From Ashinkailepas kermadecensis (taxonomy: Eukaryota > Arthropoda > Thecostraca > Neolepadidae): a DNA stretch of 64,000 nt. The DNA lies in assembly GCA_034440615.1 (NCBI GenBank), contig JAOTOM010004568.1:239501-303500 (forward strand), in the 5' to 3' direction. A program made the position numbers and the translations under genes. The notes beneath the pieces were generated by a model. It was not told the DNA's origin. It saw nothing but the letters and a program-made list of their open reading frames with translations, and searched no databases. Below, in pieces: positions 11,390 to 21,861 of this stretch. Position 1 is the stretch's first letter; each line of letters begins with the position of its first letter.

Positions 11390-13060
11390 CATTGTGGTAC
11401 GTAGTCCCGCCGCAGGTCACTACCATGCGACTCGGCCTTCGGCGACGGCGAGTCCCGCGTCTCGGCACTCGGTCATCACTGGTCATCTCACCGTCGATCT
11501 TGTCCAAGCCGCCATCCGCTGCCTGGTGTCAACAGGCGGCGTCCTGGTCGCCGTTCGTCTCGTCGGCAGGAACTGTCGGAGGCTACTGCAGGGCGCTCTG
11601 CGGGCCTTCGTGAGGAGCGCCGTGCTGCTGCAGACCGACCTGGACAGCCTCGGTGGTCTGCTGCCGGCCGCTACCGCCGTCATGACGCTGCGGCCCGATC
11701 GGGACGGTCACCAGAGGGCGGAGGGGTCGGAGGTACCGGCGGCTCAGTCAGTATGTCCGACCGCTGGGCGCATACGGATGACATAGTCGCGCCGTCTCCC
11801 GACCGCTACGACTGTGCCGGACCGGTCCCACAGACCCGACCTCTCGTCCTGGAGCAGGACATTCTGGCCCGGACGCAGAGGACGCTGCGGGCGCGCCGCG
11901 GAGTCATACCGCTCCGCTGTGTGGCGCCCCATGTCCTCGACTTTCTTGTCGCAGAGGTCGGCTGCCTTCTGTCAGACGCTGGCGAATGCACGGTGATGCG
12001 CCGGCACCGCTGACCGTAGCGGAAGGCCATATACCACCTGTGCTGGCGGGCGGCCGTCCGCTCGTGGCGTGTTGCGCAACTCGAGCAGACCGTGCGCAAA
12101 CGCGTCTGTGTTGAGGTCGCCGCCCGCCATCGTCTTCATGACGAACCTCTTCGCCGCCTTAACCGCGGCTACCGCGTGTCCATTGGACTGGGGAAAATGC
12201 GGCGTGGAGATCTGATGCTCCACACCACGCCTTTGTAGAAAATTCCGAGTGCGCCGAGCTGCGAACTAAGGACCACCGTCCGTGCGCAGAACGCAGGGCT
12301 CGCCCGTGCTAGTGAACAGACCTCGCAGATGTCACACGAGGTCTCGAGCGGTCGCTTCCCCAGTGATGTGGGACACGAACGGCCAGCCAGATAGTCTGTC
12401 GACGTACACGAGGTAAGTACGTCCAGCCCTCCAAAAATAGTCGGCTGATACCGCCTCGAATACTCGGGTGGGCGTCTTCTCAGATATCAGCGGCTCCTTT
12501 TGCTGGCTCCGGAGATGCGTCCGACACGCACCGCAGGCACCGACGACGTTAGCGATGTTCTGATCCATTCCCGGCCAGTAGACTACTTGTCGAGTGCGCC
12601 TCTTCGTCCGGTCCACCCCTTGATGACTGGCGTGGAGTCTCTGCAGTGTCTCTTGCCGGAGACCTCTGGGTAGGACGAGCCGTTGTCCGCAGACAATCAG
12701 GCCGCCGTCCAACGTCAGACGATCTCGTACACCCCAGAATGGTCATAGCAGGGAGTCCAGCTGGGATTCGTGTTCTGGAAATTTAGCTAGGACCACTTCT
12801 TTCAGCGCGATGCACTCTGGATCGCTGTCAGCAGCTGACTGGACCTTCTTCAGCGTTGAATCTTCGAATGAAGACACGCAAGATCCGTCTTCCTGCATTG
12901 CGATGACCAGTCGGGTCACCATGCTGGCGATCTGGTCGGACACATCCTTATAGGCTTCCTCATCTTCTGCCGATTGGATGTCCACTGGAGCCCTAGACAA
13001 TGCGTCTGGGATGGCGTGTAGCTTGCCATTCCGCCATGTGGCCCAGACGTTGAACCGCAT
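11390..13060 (-). pseudogene. Ty3/gypsy pol: integrase region
   Basis: This is the downstream half of the pol polyprotein in three frames. It begins with an RNase H to integrase linker (PDALSRAPVD near 13000). The zinc-binding HHCC segment (HASHQGVDRT near 12650, CGACRTH near 12540) is followed by the core with VSADYF and VDRLSGWPF (about 12450-12390). Next come the second acidic site LRTDGG (about 12290) and FPQSNGHA (about 12190), then a basic C-terminal domain RSGTVVAVGRRRDYVIR near 11790. The integrase normally inserts the cDNA copy. Here a stop follows the second acidic motif, and the residue after NGHA, usually catalytic Glu, is Val (GTA, 12170-12172 on the minus strand). The copy is inactive. 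Confidence 0.85.
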
Positions 13061-13099
13061 CAGCTGTTCACGAAGACGCTGGAGCCGCGGGTTCTCGAT

Positions 13100-14375
13100 G
13101 TCAATCAGGCTCTTCGCGTTCAGGATCGGAATGAGGAGGCTGATGGTCTGTCACCACCTCGAAACGCTGTAAACCGCTGAGGTACAGCGAACACTTCCTG
13201 CATGCCCAAGCTAGGGCTAGCATCTCGATATCGATGACCGCGTACCTCGTCTCGACGTCAGACAGGAAGCGGGAACCGCACTGGATGAGGCGCCACCGTC
13301 CGACCCCATCCTGCTGTCGTAGGCAGAATCCAAGGCCGCGGAGACGCGCAGCGTCGGTTTCCAGAGCGGTCCGACGCTGAGGGTCCAAGAAATCCAGAAT
13401 GGGTGTCGACACACACGCCTTCTTCACGTCTTTGAAGGCCCCGGTGTGGTCCGGCGTCCACAGCCATGCGTTCTTGGGCCGGAGAAGCTGTCGAAGCGGC
13501 TCTGCAGCAGCTGCGACGTCAGACGAGAACGCGCCCAGCTGATTGGCGAGACCGAGGAATGACCTCAGGTCTGTAAGGCTTGTCGGCTGCGGGAACTCGG
13601 CGATGGCCCGGAGCTTCTTCTTGTCCGCGGCGTAGCCGAATGCGCCGATCTGGAATCCGCAAAAGTTCACTTCTGACTTAGCGATGGCGCACTTCTCTAG
13701 GTTGAGTGTGATACTGTGCTTGTTACACCTCTGCAGCAGCTCCCAGGCACGGCGGATGTGCTGGCTGTTGTCCTTGTCGAACGCCAGCAGGTCGTCCACC
13801 ACCTTGCATGTGTTCGGAACATCGCCAAGTGCTCCGTCCCCCCGTCGGTTGTATTAGTCGCCGGAAGAGATCAGGCCCATGCTGGCGCGCTGTAATCGGA
13901 AGCAGCCCCAGGACGTGATGAAAGTCGTGAGATCACGATCCTCTTCACGGATGGCGATCTAATGATACCCAGACTTGCTGTCGAGCTTGGTGAAGTAGAC
14001 GGCGCCCCGGCCGATCGATGCCACTGCGTCGCGCGGGGACCGCACCGGGTACGCAGGTCTCTTCACGAAACGGTTAAGCCGGGTGAAGTCCACCGTCAGG
14101 CGACATCCAGATACCGTAACGTCTTCAGGTCGCTTGGCAACCGGCACGATGGGATGGCACCATGCCGTCGGGTGTTCCACCGGCTCGATGATGTCTTTTG
14201 ACATCAGCTCCTCTAGCTGAGAACAAACGTCCTCCCGCCAGCAGAACGGGATGCTGCGTGCCGTTGAGAGTGGCAGCAAAATGCTGCATCCGAACTCCCA
14301 CGGATGGCACGCCCTGACGTGCGACGTCCCACACGGTGGGCTGCCGAGACACAGCCTTCCTGGCTGTGTGCTGAC
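13100..14375 (-). pseudogene. Ty3/gypsy pol: reverse transcriptase and RNase H
   Basis: Reverse-transcriptase motifs run in order on the minus strand: LEELMSKDIIEPVEHPTAW (about 14200), VDFTRLNRFVKRP (about 14080), KLDSKSGYH (about 13975), a VVDDLLAFD catalytic box (about 13795), LNLEKCAIAKSEVNFCGF (about 13700) and LRSFLGLANQLGAFS (about 13560). The RNase H part follows (ETDAARLRGLGFCL, about 13350; TDHQP, about 13140). Two nonsense changes lie between KSGYH and the DD box, and a one-base gain near 13130 shifts the frame. The upstream end is cut at 14375 by the inserted 5.5-kb element; the missing N-terminal part continues at 19839. Confidence 0.88.
14368..14375. repeat. Target-site duplication, left
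   Basis: GTGCTGAC, identical to 19839-19846. Eight bases is the duplication length made by hAT transposases. Confidence 0.93.
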
Positions 14376-14390
14376 CAGTGGCGTCGCCAC

Positions 14391-15945
14391 GAAATTCTTC
14401 CAGGGGGGCAATGTTGGAAGGGGGCCTCCTGCTCCCCAAAAGGGTGCCTCCTATTGTTTTTTAGGCTCTTAGTATGGTTCAAGAATGGGAAACATGATTT
14501 CATATTTATGTCCTGTTTGTTCTTGGCATGGTGCATCATTTACGCAAAACGCAATAGCAATAACCTTTTTTTTCGCTGAGAACTGAGCCATGCCAGGGCA
14601 TAAATAAGTAAATGTGGATAAATCCCTAAGTGCCAAAACAAACCAATGTCTTAATACTTTCTCGACTAGAAGAATCCTGCCGCTGGCCTCTAGATTCCAG
14701 CGAGCTGGCGGGGCTGGTGCTGAACATATCTTAAAGATATCTCCCATTGATCAACCCACTTCTATGTCCACCAAGTCTAACTGAATATAGCTAGATTGAT
14801 GACTACTGTTAGTCATTCCCACCAGCTTGGTGTCATAAGTAAGCTTAAACGATCATTTATCAGTCCTAAGACGACAATTTCGCGAAGGTGACAACGAGAA
14901 GTCGAATTTGTTTTCTTATCGCCATCTTAGGGATTTATTAATTTGTTTGTAACATTTGGTGCTGGCTGCAAGGCACATGGCACACAAGCTAAAATAATAA
15001 ATCCTCAGCGAATAAATTCACGGCAAGAACAAGCATTGAACAACAGTACATACATGACAATGCAACAATGGCAATGCATAAATAATGCAAATCCTACACA
15101 TTCCACGCCGTCACGCCCATGGTGTTCGCTGTGCTGCACCGTTTTGTAAATGACGTCGTTGAGAAGGTATTGAAGCTGGGAAGCTCTAATCATGCAGGCT
15201 GTAATCACGGAAGACAAGTTTGTAGGAAGAAAATGCATTTAAAAACATCATTCCTCCCAATTTGCATGGGGCATCGATGCTTTTTTTATCCCTGTGAGGG
15301 GGAATCTGCCCCTTCAATGTTGGCTTTGCCCCATGTTTCTGAAAATTATTGGGGAGACCAGTGGCGTACCTATATTTGCGTCAAGGAGGCGGGGACAAAC
15401 GTATTTGGAGGAGGTCGACATACACTATTAAAAAAGTCCTCGGATTTCGACCACTATTTTGTCAAAGGGGACCTTTTGAAATAAAATAATTAGTGACCAA
15501 CTTAATTGTCCTGTGGAGGGGCCTTATCTACCACCATTGTTTCTGATTCGTAGGATTTCAACCCTAACTCCCCCACCCGGTCCTAAGGTTTTCTTTTGGT
15601 ATCCCTTGATAATTTCCAAATTTCAGACATTCCAATTCATAGCGCCCGGTCGCCACGACGCCAACGTTCGTGCACGTGCACACCCATCTTGAGCATTCGG
15701 CGCATTCGCCACACTTCGTGCGGTGCTACGGTTTCTGCTAGACCTCCTACGTTTTGCTAATTGCTGCCACATGATAGACTTGCGCCATATTTGACGTGAT
15801 GGAATGCTTCGTATGGACGTTCGCTGCGAAAAATCGATCATTAGTTCCCAGCTTCCAACATTTTATGGTGGTTAAGAAATGCTGATACACGTTGAGCTTT
15901 GATGCACCTCATATCTTGGATTAAATATGCTCCCAGATTTGATAC
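14391..15945. other. Left unique part of the hAT-type element
   Basis: Non-repetitive, AT-rich, without a long frame. A CAGTGGCGTACCTA sequence at about 15360, followed by a G-rich stretch, resembles another hAT-type terminus and may be a nested older insertion. Its partner end was not found. Confidence 0.4.
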
Positions 15946-17920
15946 CGAACCGAGGCCCTGCCTCAGTGTTCCTTTTTTTACCCGTTTCGTCTTTCTTCGT
16001 CTACGGATGTGTCTTAGGGCTTCAATCCATTTTTGTTAGGAGCTCAACACATTTTCGAAACCCCTGCTCGTTTTATGGTTGTGTTGATTTTTTTGTGCAC
16101 CGATATTTTTTTTCGGTGTCGGGGCGCTTTCAAAGATCCCGATGTGTTTATTTAGTGCTCAGTCTTTTTGTTCGTTTTGGGACTATGCTGCTTTTTGCGG
16201 CCTCAGCCTCTTTTTCAGTCCCTTGTGCGGTCGCATGGCCCTCGTGTGCCTTGTGAGATTCCGGTGTATTTGTTTAGAGCTCCCGGTATGTTTATTTAAG
16301 GCTGCAACGCATGTTTTAAGGCTCTGTCGCTTTTTGCGAGACTGCGCTTTGGAGGGCCAGTTGCACTTTCGGCCCCCGTTGTGCTCTTAGGGTCCTGCTT
16401 TGTTTATTTGGGACCTCTGACGCACATTTGTGGGGCCCCAGTACAATTTTGGGGCTTCGGTGCGATTTGTCTGGCTCCCAGCGCGACTTATCGCGTCCAG
16501 GCGCGCGGTTCCCGGGACCCAACGCCAGTTTCCTGGGCTCAACGCGGTTTTTGTGGATCTTTTCTGAATTTTCTTTCAAGTCCTAATCCCGGCATGATTT
16601 TTCGAGCCCCTGGCGCCATGTTTTTGTATCTCACCTCGATTTTTCGTCGAGCTCCGGTATGTATTTCTGGGCCGTACGCGATTTGTGAAGGCATCTGATG
16701 ATATGTTCGGTGCTCCAGAGCCATTTTCCTGACCCGGACAGTTATTTTTTGGAATCCCTCCTTATTTTGGAAGGTTCCGGCTTGATTTTTTTAGGGATAC
16801 CGATGCGATTTTTGGGGTCTCACTGTGCTTATGTGGGGCCCTAGAGGCTAATTTTTGTGAGCCCCGACGTGAATGTTTGATGTCCAGACCAAGTTTTTGG
16901 GACTATCGATGGGAATTGTGGGTCCCGAACGTGATATTTGGGGAACCGGTTCGAGTTTGTGGGGCGAGTTGTACTTAGCTGTGACCCCAACGCGAACTTG
17001 GCGGTTCCTGTTGCAGATTTTTCGGGCCTCGGAGCGAGTTTTCTGGGCCCGCCGTATTCATCGGGTCAGCCCCCTGCGCGAATTCTGGTGGACCGACGCG
17101 AATTTTTGTGGCCCCAGAGCGACTTTTTGGGGCACCGGCACGATTCCCTTTGATATGCCACTGCGGCCACCGAAGGAGTTTTTTTTTCAGCCGATGCTCC
17201 TTTCGGAATGTAAAAGCCCTCCGGATAATTTTTTTTCGGACCTGTTCTTAATTTTCCGGTGCTGGGGTCGATTCGATCGAGTCTCGGTGCGAACTTTTTC
17301 GACATCGAGTTCTTAGGTCCTTGTGTGATATTTGTGGGTCCCGGTACGATTCTTCGGTCTTCCGATGTGATTTTTGTTCTCGATGCCCTCACACGTTTTT
17401 TTCCGGTGCCCAACGGGTTTTTGGGGGACTGACCCGATTTTTGAGGCCGTAGAGTGACATTCCGGTTGAGAAATGATTTGTTAGGGCAGCTGCAACTTTT
17501 GGGGCCTGGCGCGACCTATTGGTCCCCCAGTGTGATTTTCAAGGGCTGCGACGCGACTTTTTTGAGTCCAATGTAATCTTTTGTGTCCCGACGTCATTTG
17601 CTTGGATCCCTAGCGCCAGTTTTAGCGACCTCGACACTTTTTGGCCGTCCAACACGTTTTGGAGGCTTTTGGCGTCATTGTTGGGGCCCCGGAGTGATTA
17701 TCCATGTCCGGATTTGTTTCGCCACCCCGGCTTCATTTGTGTCCCAATGAGACTGCTAGGGAACGGTACGACCTGTCGTGCCCATAGCGTGATTTTCATG
17801 GTCCGGGCGTGACTTTTTGGTACCCCAGGCTCATCGTGATTTTCAGGGGCCCCGGCCGGCTCTTTTTGGGACCATGTCGTGATTTTCAAGTACCCCGGCA
17901 CGACTCCTGCAATTTCTTAG
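15946..17920. repeat. Highly degenerate minisatellite, GCGATTTTT-GGGCCC type
   Basis: About 2 kb of imperfect units of roughly 20-30 bp with the recurring layout 'GGGGCCCC, two to six bases, GCGATTTTT'. Examples lie near 16430, 16590, 16800, 17110 and 17690. Individual units are so diverged that the periodicity is visible only by eye across many units. No coding. Confidence 0.75.
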
Positions 17921-19800
17921 GGGCATCTTGCAAGTTATAGGCCTCCTCTCGCGTCTTAGGGGTCTCGTCCCATTTCCTGGAGCCTCTTTACCGGTTTTGG
18001 ATGTCTCCTTGTGTCCTACCCTCCTCCATATTCAATGGCCCCCTCTCCCGTCTTGGAGGGCCTCCTCCTACATCCTGGGGCCCCTTTAACATGGCATGGG
18101 TCTTCCTCTCATGTTCCAGGGGCATTCTCTGCCAAATTAAGGGCCTCCTGCTACGCCTCGTGGGCCTCCTCCTTTGTCCTGGCAAAGCCTACCCGTGTTG
18201 AGGGCATCTTCAATTTTGGAAACCTCACCTCCTTCCATACCTGCTACCATTCCCATCTTAAGGGCCTCCTCTCATTTCCTGGGAACTCCGTCCGGTCTTC
18301 GGGGCTTCATTCGGCCCTGGAGACCACCTATTCCGTCTTGAGGGACTCCTGTCGAGTCCGGCAGGGGCCTCCTTTTATCTTCTATTTTCAAGTTGAGACC
18401 TATTTTCAAATTAGGGGCCTCCTCTCACGTCTTGGGGTCTCCTGCTCTGCGTTTTGATTCGATTCTTGCCCATTTTAAGGGTGGCCTCTTATCTCCTGGT
18501 GGACTCCTCTTCTCTCCCAGGTGCTTCCTCTTACAAATTACAAGCAACCTTTCCTCTCTCAGTTTCCTTGTCATTTTCTGGGGACCTTCTTACCCGTCTT
18601 GAAGCGTTCTTTCTCGCCTGGGAGCTATCCCTCTGATCTAATTGCCATTCTCTCCTATTTTAGGGGCTTCCTCGTTCATCATGGGTCTCATTTCCAATAT
18701 TGTGTCGTCTTCTTCCGAATCAGGTGTCTCCTGCCACGTTTCTGGATCATCCTTTTCTATCTTGGTGGAACCTTACCCGTTTTGGGGCCTGTTTTTGCGT
18801 CTCCGAAACCTGATTTCATATCCACTTGCATTCTCTTCCGTCTTAGGACCTCCTCTCATTTTCTTGGGCCTCCTTTGCCGTATTCGGGTCTCCTTTGTAG
18901 TCCTGGGGGCCTCCTTTGCAATCCTGGGGGCCTCCTTTGCAATCCTGGGGGCCTCCTTTGCAATCATGGGGGCCTCCTTTGCAATCATGGGGGCCTCCTT
19001 TGCAATCCTGGGGCCTCCTTTGCAACCCTCGGGGCCTACTTTGCAATAATTGGGGCCTCCTTTGCAATCCTGGGGGCGTCTTTGCAATCCTGGGGGCCTC
19101 ATTTGCAATACTGGGGGCCTCCTTTGCAATACTGGGGGCCTCCTTTGCAATCCTGGGGCCTCCTTTGCAATCTTGGGGGCCTCCGTGCCAATTTTCGGCA
19201 CTCTCTTGATTTATTGGGCCTCCTACCCTCTCCTAGGTGACTCCTTTTTCAAATTAGGGTCCTCCTCTCACGTCCTGGAGGCCTCCTCACCTGTGTTTGG
19301 AGCCTCATTATCCTCTTAGCTGGGTACTTTTGTGTCATAGTCCCAAATCCTCCCTCCTAGCATCCTCCTCTTCCAAAATATGGGCCTCATCTGGCTGGTC
19401 TCAGTAGCCTTCTTTCATTCCTGCGGAGACCTTACCCATCTTGGGGCTCCCTTTTGCGTCCAGAGAAATATCTCCTATAATTCCTTATTTTCTATTGTAG
19501 GGGCCTCCTCTTCCATCTTGCGGGCCCCGTTTTCCAAATTAAGAATATCGTGCCACCCATCAGAAGCCTTCTTGTCTAACCTGGGTGGCTTCCTGCCCGT
19601 CTCGGTGGCATCCTTTTCGTCTTGGGGCCTCCTCCCAATCTCTGTCCCACGTCTCTTATTAGGACCTGATTAGATCTCGCGGGAACCTCGTTGCCAGTCT
19701 TGGGGCCTCCTTGACGGCATGATCTTCTGTCTCGTCGGCCTCCTTGCTCACCTTTTTTCCTGTGCATTTCCGGATAGGGGCCTCCTCAAATATCAGGGGG
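17921..19800. repeat. Degenerate minisatellite, GGGCCTCCT type
   Basis: About 1.9 kb of units of about 21-32 bp built on GGGGCCTCCTC, often followed by TC..GTCTT, changing character from the preceding array. It reaches almost to the right TIR, ending in a run of about 15 C. The apparent frames here are low complexity. Confidence 0.8.
18889..19190. repeat. Homogeneous 21-bp core array
   Basis: GGCCTCCTTTGCAATCCTGG recurs every 21 bp (for example CCTCC at 18910, 18931 and 18952), about 14 units with few changes. It is the youngest part of the larger degenerate array. The 21-bp period keeps all frames open. Confidence 0.93.
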
Positions 19801-19838
19801 CGGCACCCCCCCCCCCCCCCCAGGTGGCGACGCCCCTG

Positions 19839-19846
19839 GTGCTGAC
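19839..19846. repeat. Target-site duplication, right
   Basis: GTGCTGAC, a perfect match to 14368-14375. Confidence 0.93.
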
Positions 19847-20826
19847 CCGCCGTGGTCGTACCCTGCAGCTCGGCGGCGGGTCTGGGGTCCGGGTTGAGAT
19901 GCTCCTCGGCCGGGTACCAGATATCTGCGACCCCGGTCACTGATCCACAGCTGACGCTGCCGATCTGCGGTGGAAATTCAGCAGGTAGGATCCGGAACTT
20001 CACATAATCATGCCACGATAGCAGGGCACTGCAGTGTCGGAACAACCGCCACCTCTATGGTGCGGATGGCGTCACCGAGCTGAAGGGTGACGTCACACGT
20101 CCCCAGGCACGGGATCTTGCACCCGTCTGCCGCATACAGCTTGTCTCAGGAACGGAGCAAGTCCCGCTGATAAATGCCCAGTTTGTCCGCTACGCGTATA
20201 GGCATCACGGATACTTCAGCTCCTGTATCCGGAGTCCAAACGGTGTCTGAAGTCGATCCACCAGGTCCATGCAACATCAGGTGCACCTGGGGGGAGCGCC
20301 GGGCTCTTATCCCTCTTAGCACCACATCTGAGATCATCAGATTTCTTGCCGCCGTCGGGGGCGGGCGCGACTTTCGCTGCCCGCGATCTCCGCCGCTGAC
20401 TTGCGACACCTGTCGGCGACTTTCGGAACTGTCAATCGACCGACCTTGACCCTGGCGGCCGCGTCCGGGACTAGCGATGCGCCGCCGGCGGCCGCTGTCA
20501 CTGCGTTGACGACAGACAGAGGAGAAATGTTTCTCTCCATTACACTGGAAACACCTGCGGCCCAGCGTCCACACTTGCCGGTGCGCACGTCGGCTAGCCT
20601 GCCACAATCATTGGGCTCAGCGGCGTTGGCCGTCTGCGGGCCGGCAGGCGCGGCAGCGACGGCTTTGCCTCGGTGGCCGGCTCTCCGGCCGCCATGCCTT
20701 GCGACGCACCTGCTCCGTCCTCCATGTCCTGCCGGGCCGGGATTCCAGGTCACAGTCACTGGAGTTCACCACACCCCGCACGCACACGAACTGTCCGCCC
20801 CGAGAGCACTGTCCGTCTAAGAGCAC
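19839..20826 (-). pseudogene. Ty3/gypsy gag zinc knuckle and protease
   Basis: The minus strand reads a CCHC knuckle, CFQCNGEKHFSSVC (about 20545, C-x2-C-x4-H-x4-C), an arginine/serine-rich linker, then an aspartic protease start with WTPDTGAEVSVMP (about 20230; DTGA is the catalytic Asp-Thr-Gly). A segment down to 19839 follows and would lead into the reverse transcriptase. The knuckle packages RNA and the protease matures the polyprotein in this family. Most of gag upstream of the knuckle is absent. Only about 20 bp separate it from the LTR-like block at 20849. First seven bases of the target duplication belong to the original gene. Confidence 0.8.
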
Positions 20827-20848
20827 ACCGACCGTGCCATGTGACGCC

Positions 20849-20900
20849 TCTTATTGGTTGGAGCTCAAAATGATTCTAACTCATTGACGGTTGGGACCGG
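20849..20900. repeat. LTR-like block at 5' side of gypsy
   Basis: Matches 11071-11125 with few differences (TTGGTTGGAGCTCAAAATGA, then ACGGTTGGG). Having one copy outside each end of the gypsy coding remains suggests truncated LTRs, with most of gag deleted between. Confidence 0.5.
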
Positions 20901-21411
20901 GCCCCCACGAAGTGGGCTTGGTAGCGGGCTTGAAGGTTTCCCTTCACCATTGGTTTACATGCAATCTTACCGTTTTTCTCTACGCTCTCTTGCATGTTTT
21001 ATGGCAATATAGATCACTTTGACGTATACCAATTGAAAGACCTATTCTTCAGCTTCAGCAAAATGTATCCTAAATGACCCAGTAACAATCTTTCTGTCTA
21101 ACAATGTGCCGTTTCTGGCAGGCTGACCATCAAGTGCCTTCAAGATAAAGGGATTTTTCCCGATATTGGTAGGCTCCCTGTACCGTCCGTTTTAGCGGGT
21201 CAAATTGTCACCCTCGTTCAAGAGCGAAGAAAGGACAGACAGGGAGGGGGAGCTAAGTGTGCCATAGCTTCTTCCCCTCAGTGGTAGGAGAGTTTCCGAA
21301 AAGTAACCACAGAAGACCGCCTGAAATTATTGACCGCCCCTAGAACGCAATAGGAGGTCCTCTGTCGTCATAAGAGGTCCCATAGCAGCCACAAAAAAAC
21401 CAATAGCTGCC
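20901..21411. other. Gene-free stretch
   Basis: No gene or repeat was recognised. Confidence 0.4.
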
Positions 21412-21419
21412 ACAAGAGG

Positions 21420-21658
21420 CAGGGACGGATCCAGGAATTGTCATCTGGGTGAGGGGACACGTGTTTGGAGTGGCGCACCGCGAAAGTAGCTTAAGGGGTG
21501 CCTTTCCTGCCCAGAAGCGCCTGTGGCTGAAAAATTCGATGGTGTTGGGTTGCACTCGAGCCTTCGCGAAGGGACGCGTTTTCCTGGTCGAAGGGACGCC
21601 ACCTTTCATGGGGGGGGGGGGGCATATGTCCCAACTTCCCTCCCTGGATCCGCCACCG
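21420..21658. mobile_element. 239-bp hAT-type MITE
   Basis: The ends are CAGGGACGGATCCAGG (21420-21435) and, reversed, CGGTGGCGGATCCAGG (21643-21658), 13 of 16 matching. Flanks are ACAAGAGG (21412-21419) and ACAGGAGG (21659-21666), an 8-bp duplication with one mismatch. Too short for a transposase. The interior has a CGCCTGTGGCTGAAAAATTCG module related to tandem modules at 56.25-56.67 kb, and an 11-12 bp G run near the right end. Confidence 0.82.
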
Positions 21659-21680
21659 ACAGGAGGCCCCATATAGCCCA

Positions 21681-21705
21681 TGTAATATATATTTGTGTAT
21701 TTGTG

Positions 21706-21777
<72 letters not shown>

Positions 21778-21782
21778 TATAC

Positions 21783-21859
<77 letters not shown>
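21681..21859. repeat. (AT)n microsatellite
   Basis: About 150 bp of nearly pure AT, broken near 21771-21790, next to the MITE's right flank. Confidence 0.97.

Positions 21860-21861
<2 letters not shown>

Larger units (their letters stand above)
14376..19838. mobile_element. 5463-bp hAT-type non-autonomous transposon
   Basis: Bounded by 15-bp inverted repeats, CAGTGGCGTCGCCAC at 14376-14390 and, reversed, CAGGGGCGTCGCCAC at 19824-19838 (14 of 15 match), with a perfect 8-bp duplication GTGCTGAC outside. It sits in the gypsy pol sequence, and removing it brings the two halves of that gene together. TIR start (CAG) and 8-bp duplication fit the hAT superfamily; the family call is inference. No transposase with a hAT dimerisation domain is visible, so it would need an enzyme in trans. 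Sub-terminal DNA is G-rich on both sides, and from about 15.95 kb the interior is divergent minisatellite. Confidence 0.88.

Noticed and set aside
18521..19240. 239-codon plus frame and antisense frames
   Set aside because: Lies inside the degenerate 21-30-bp minisatellite of the hAT-type element.
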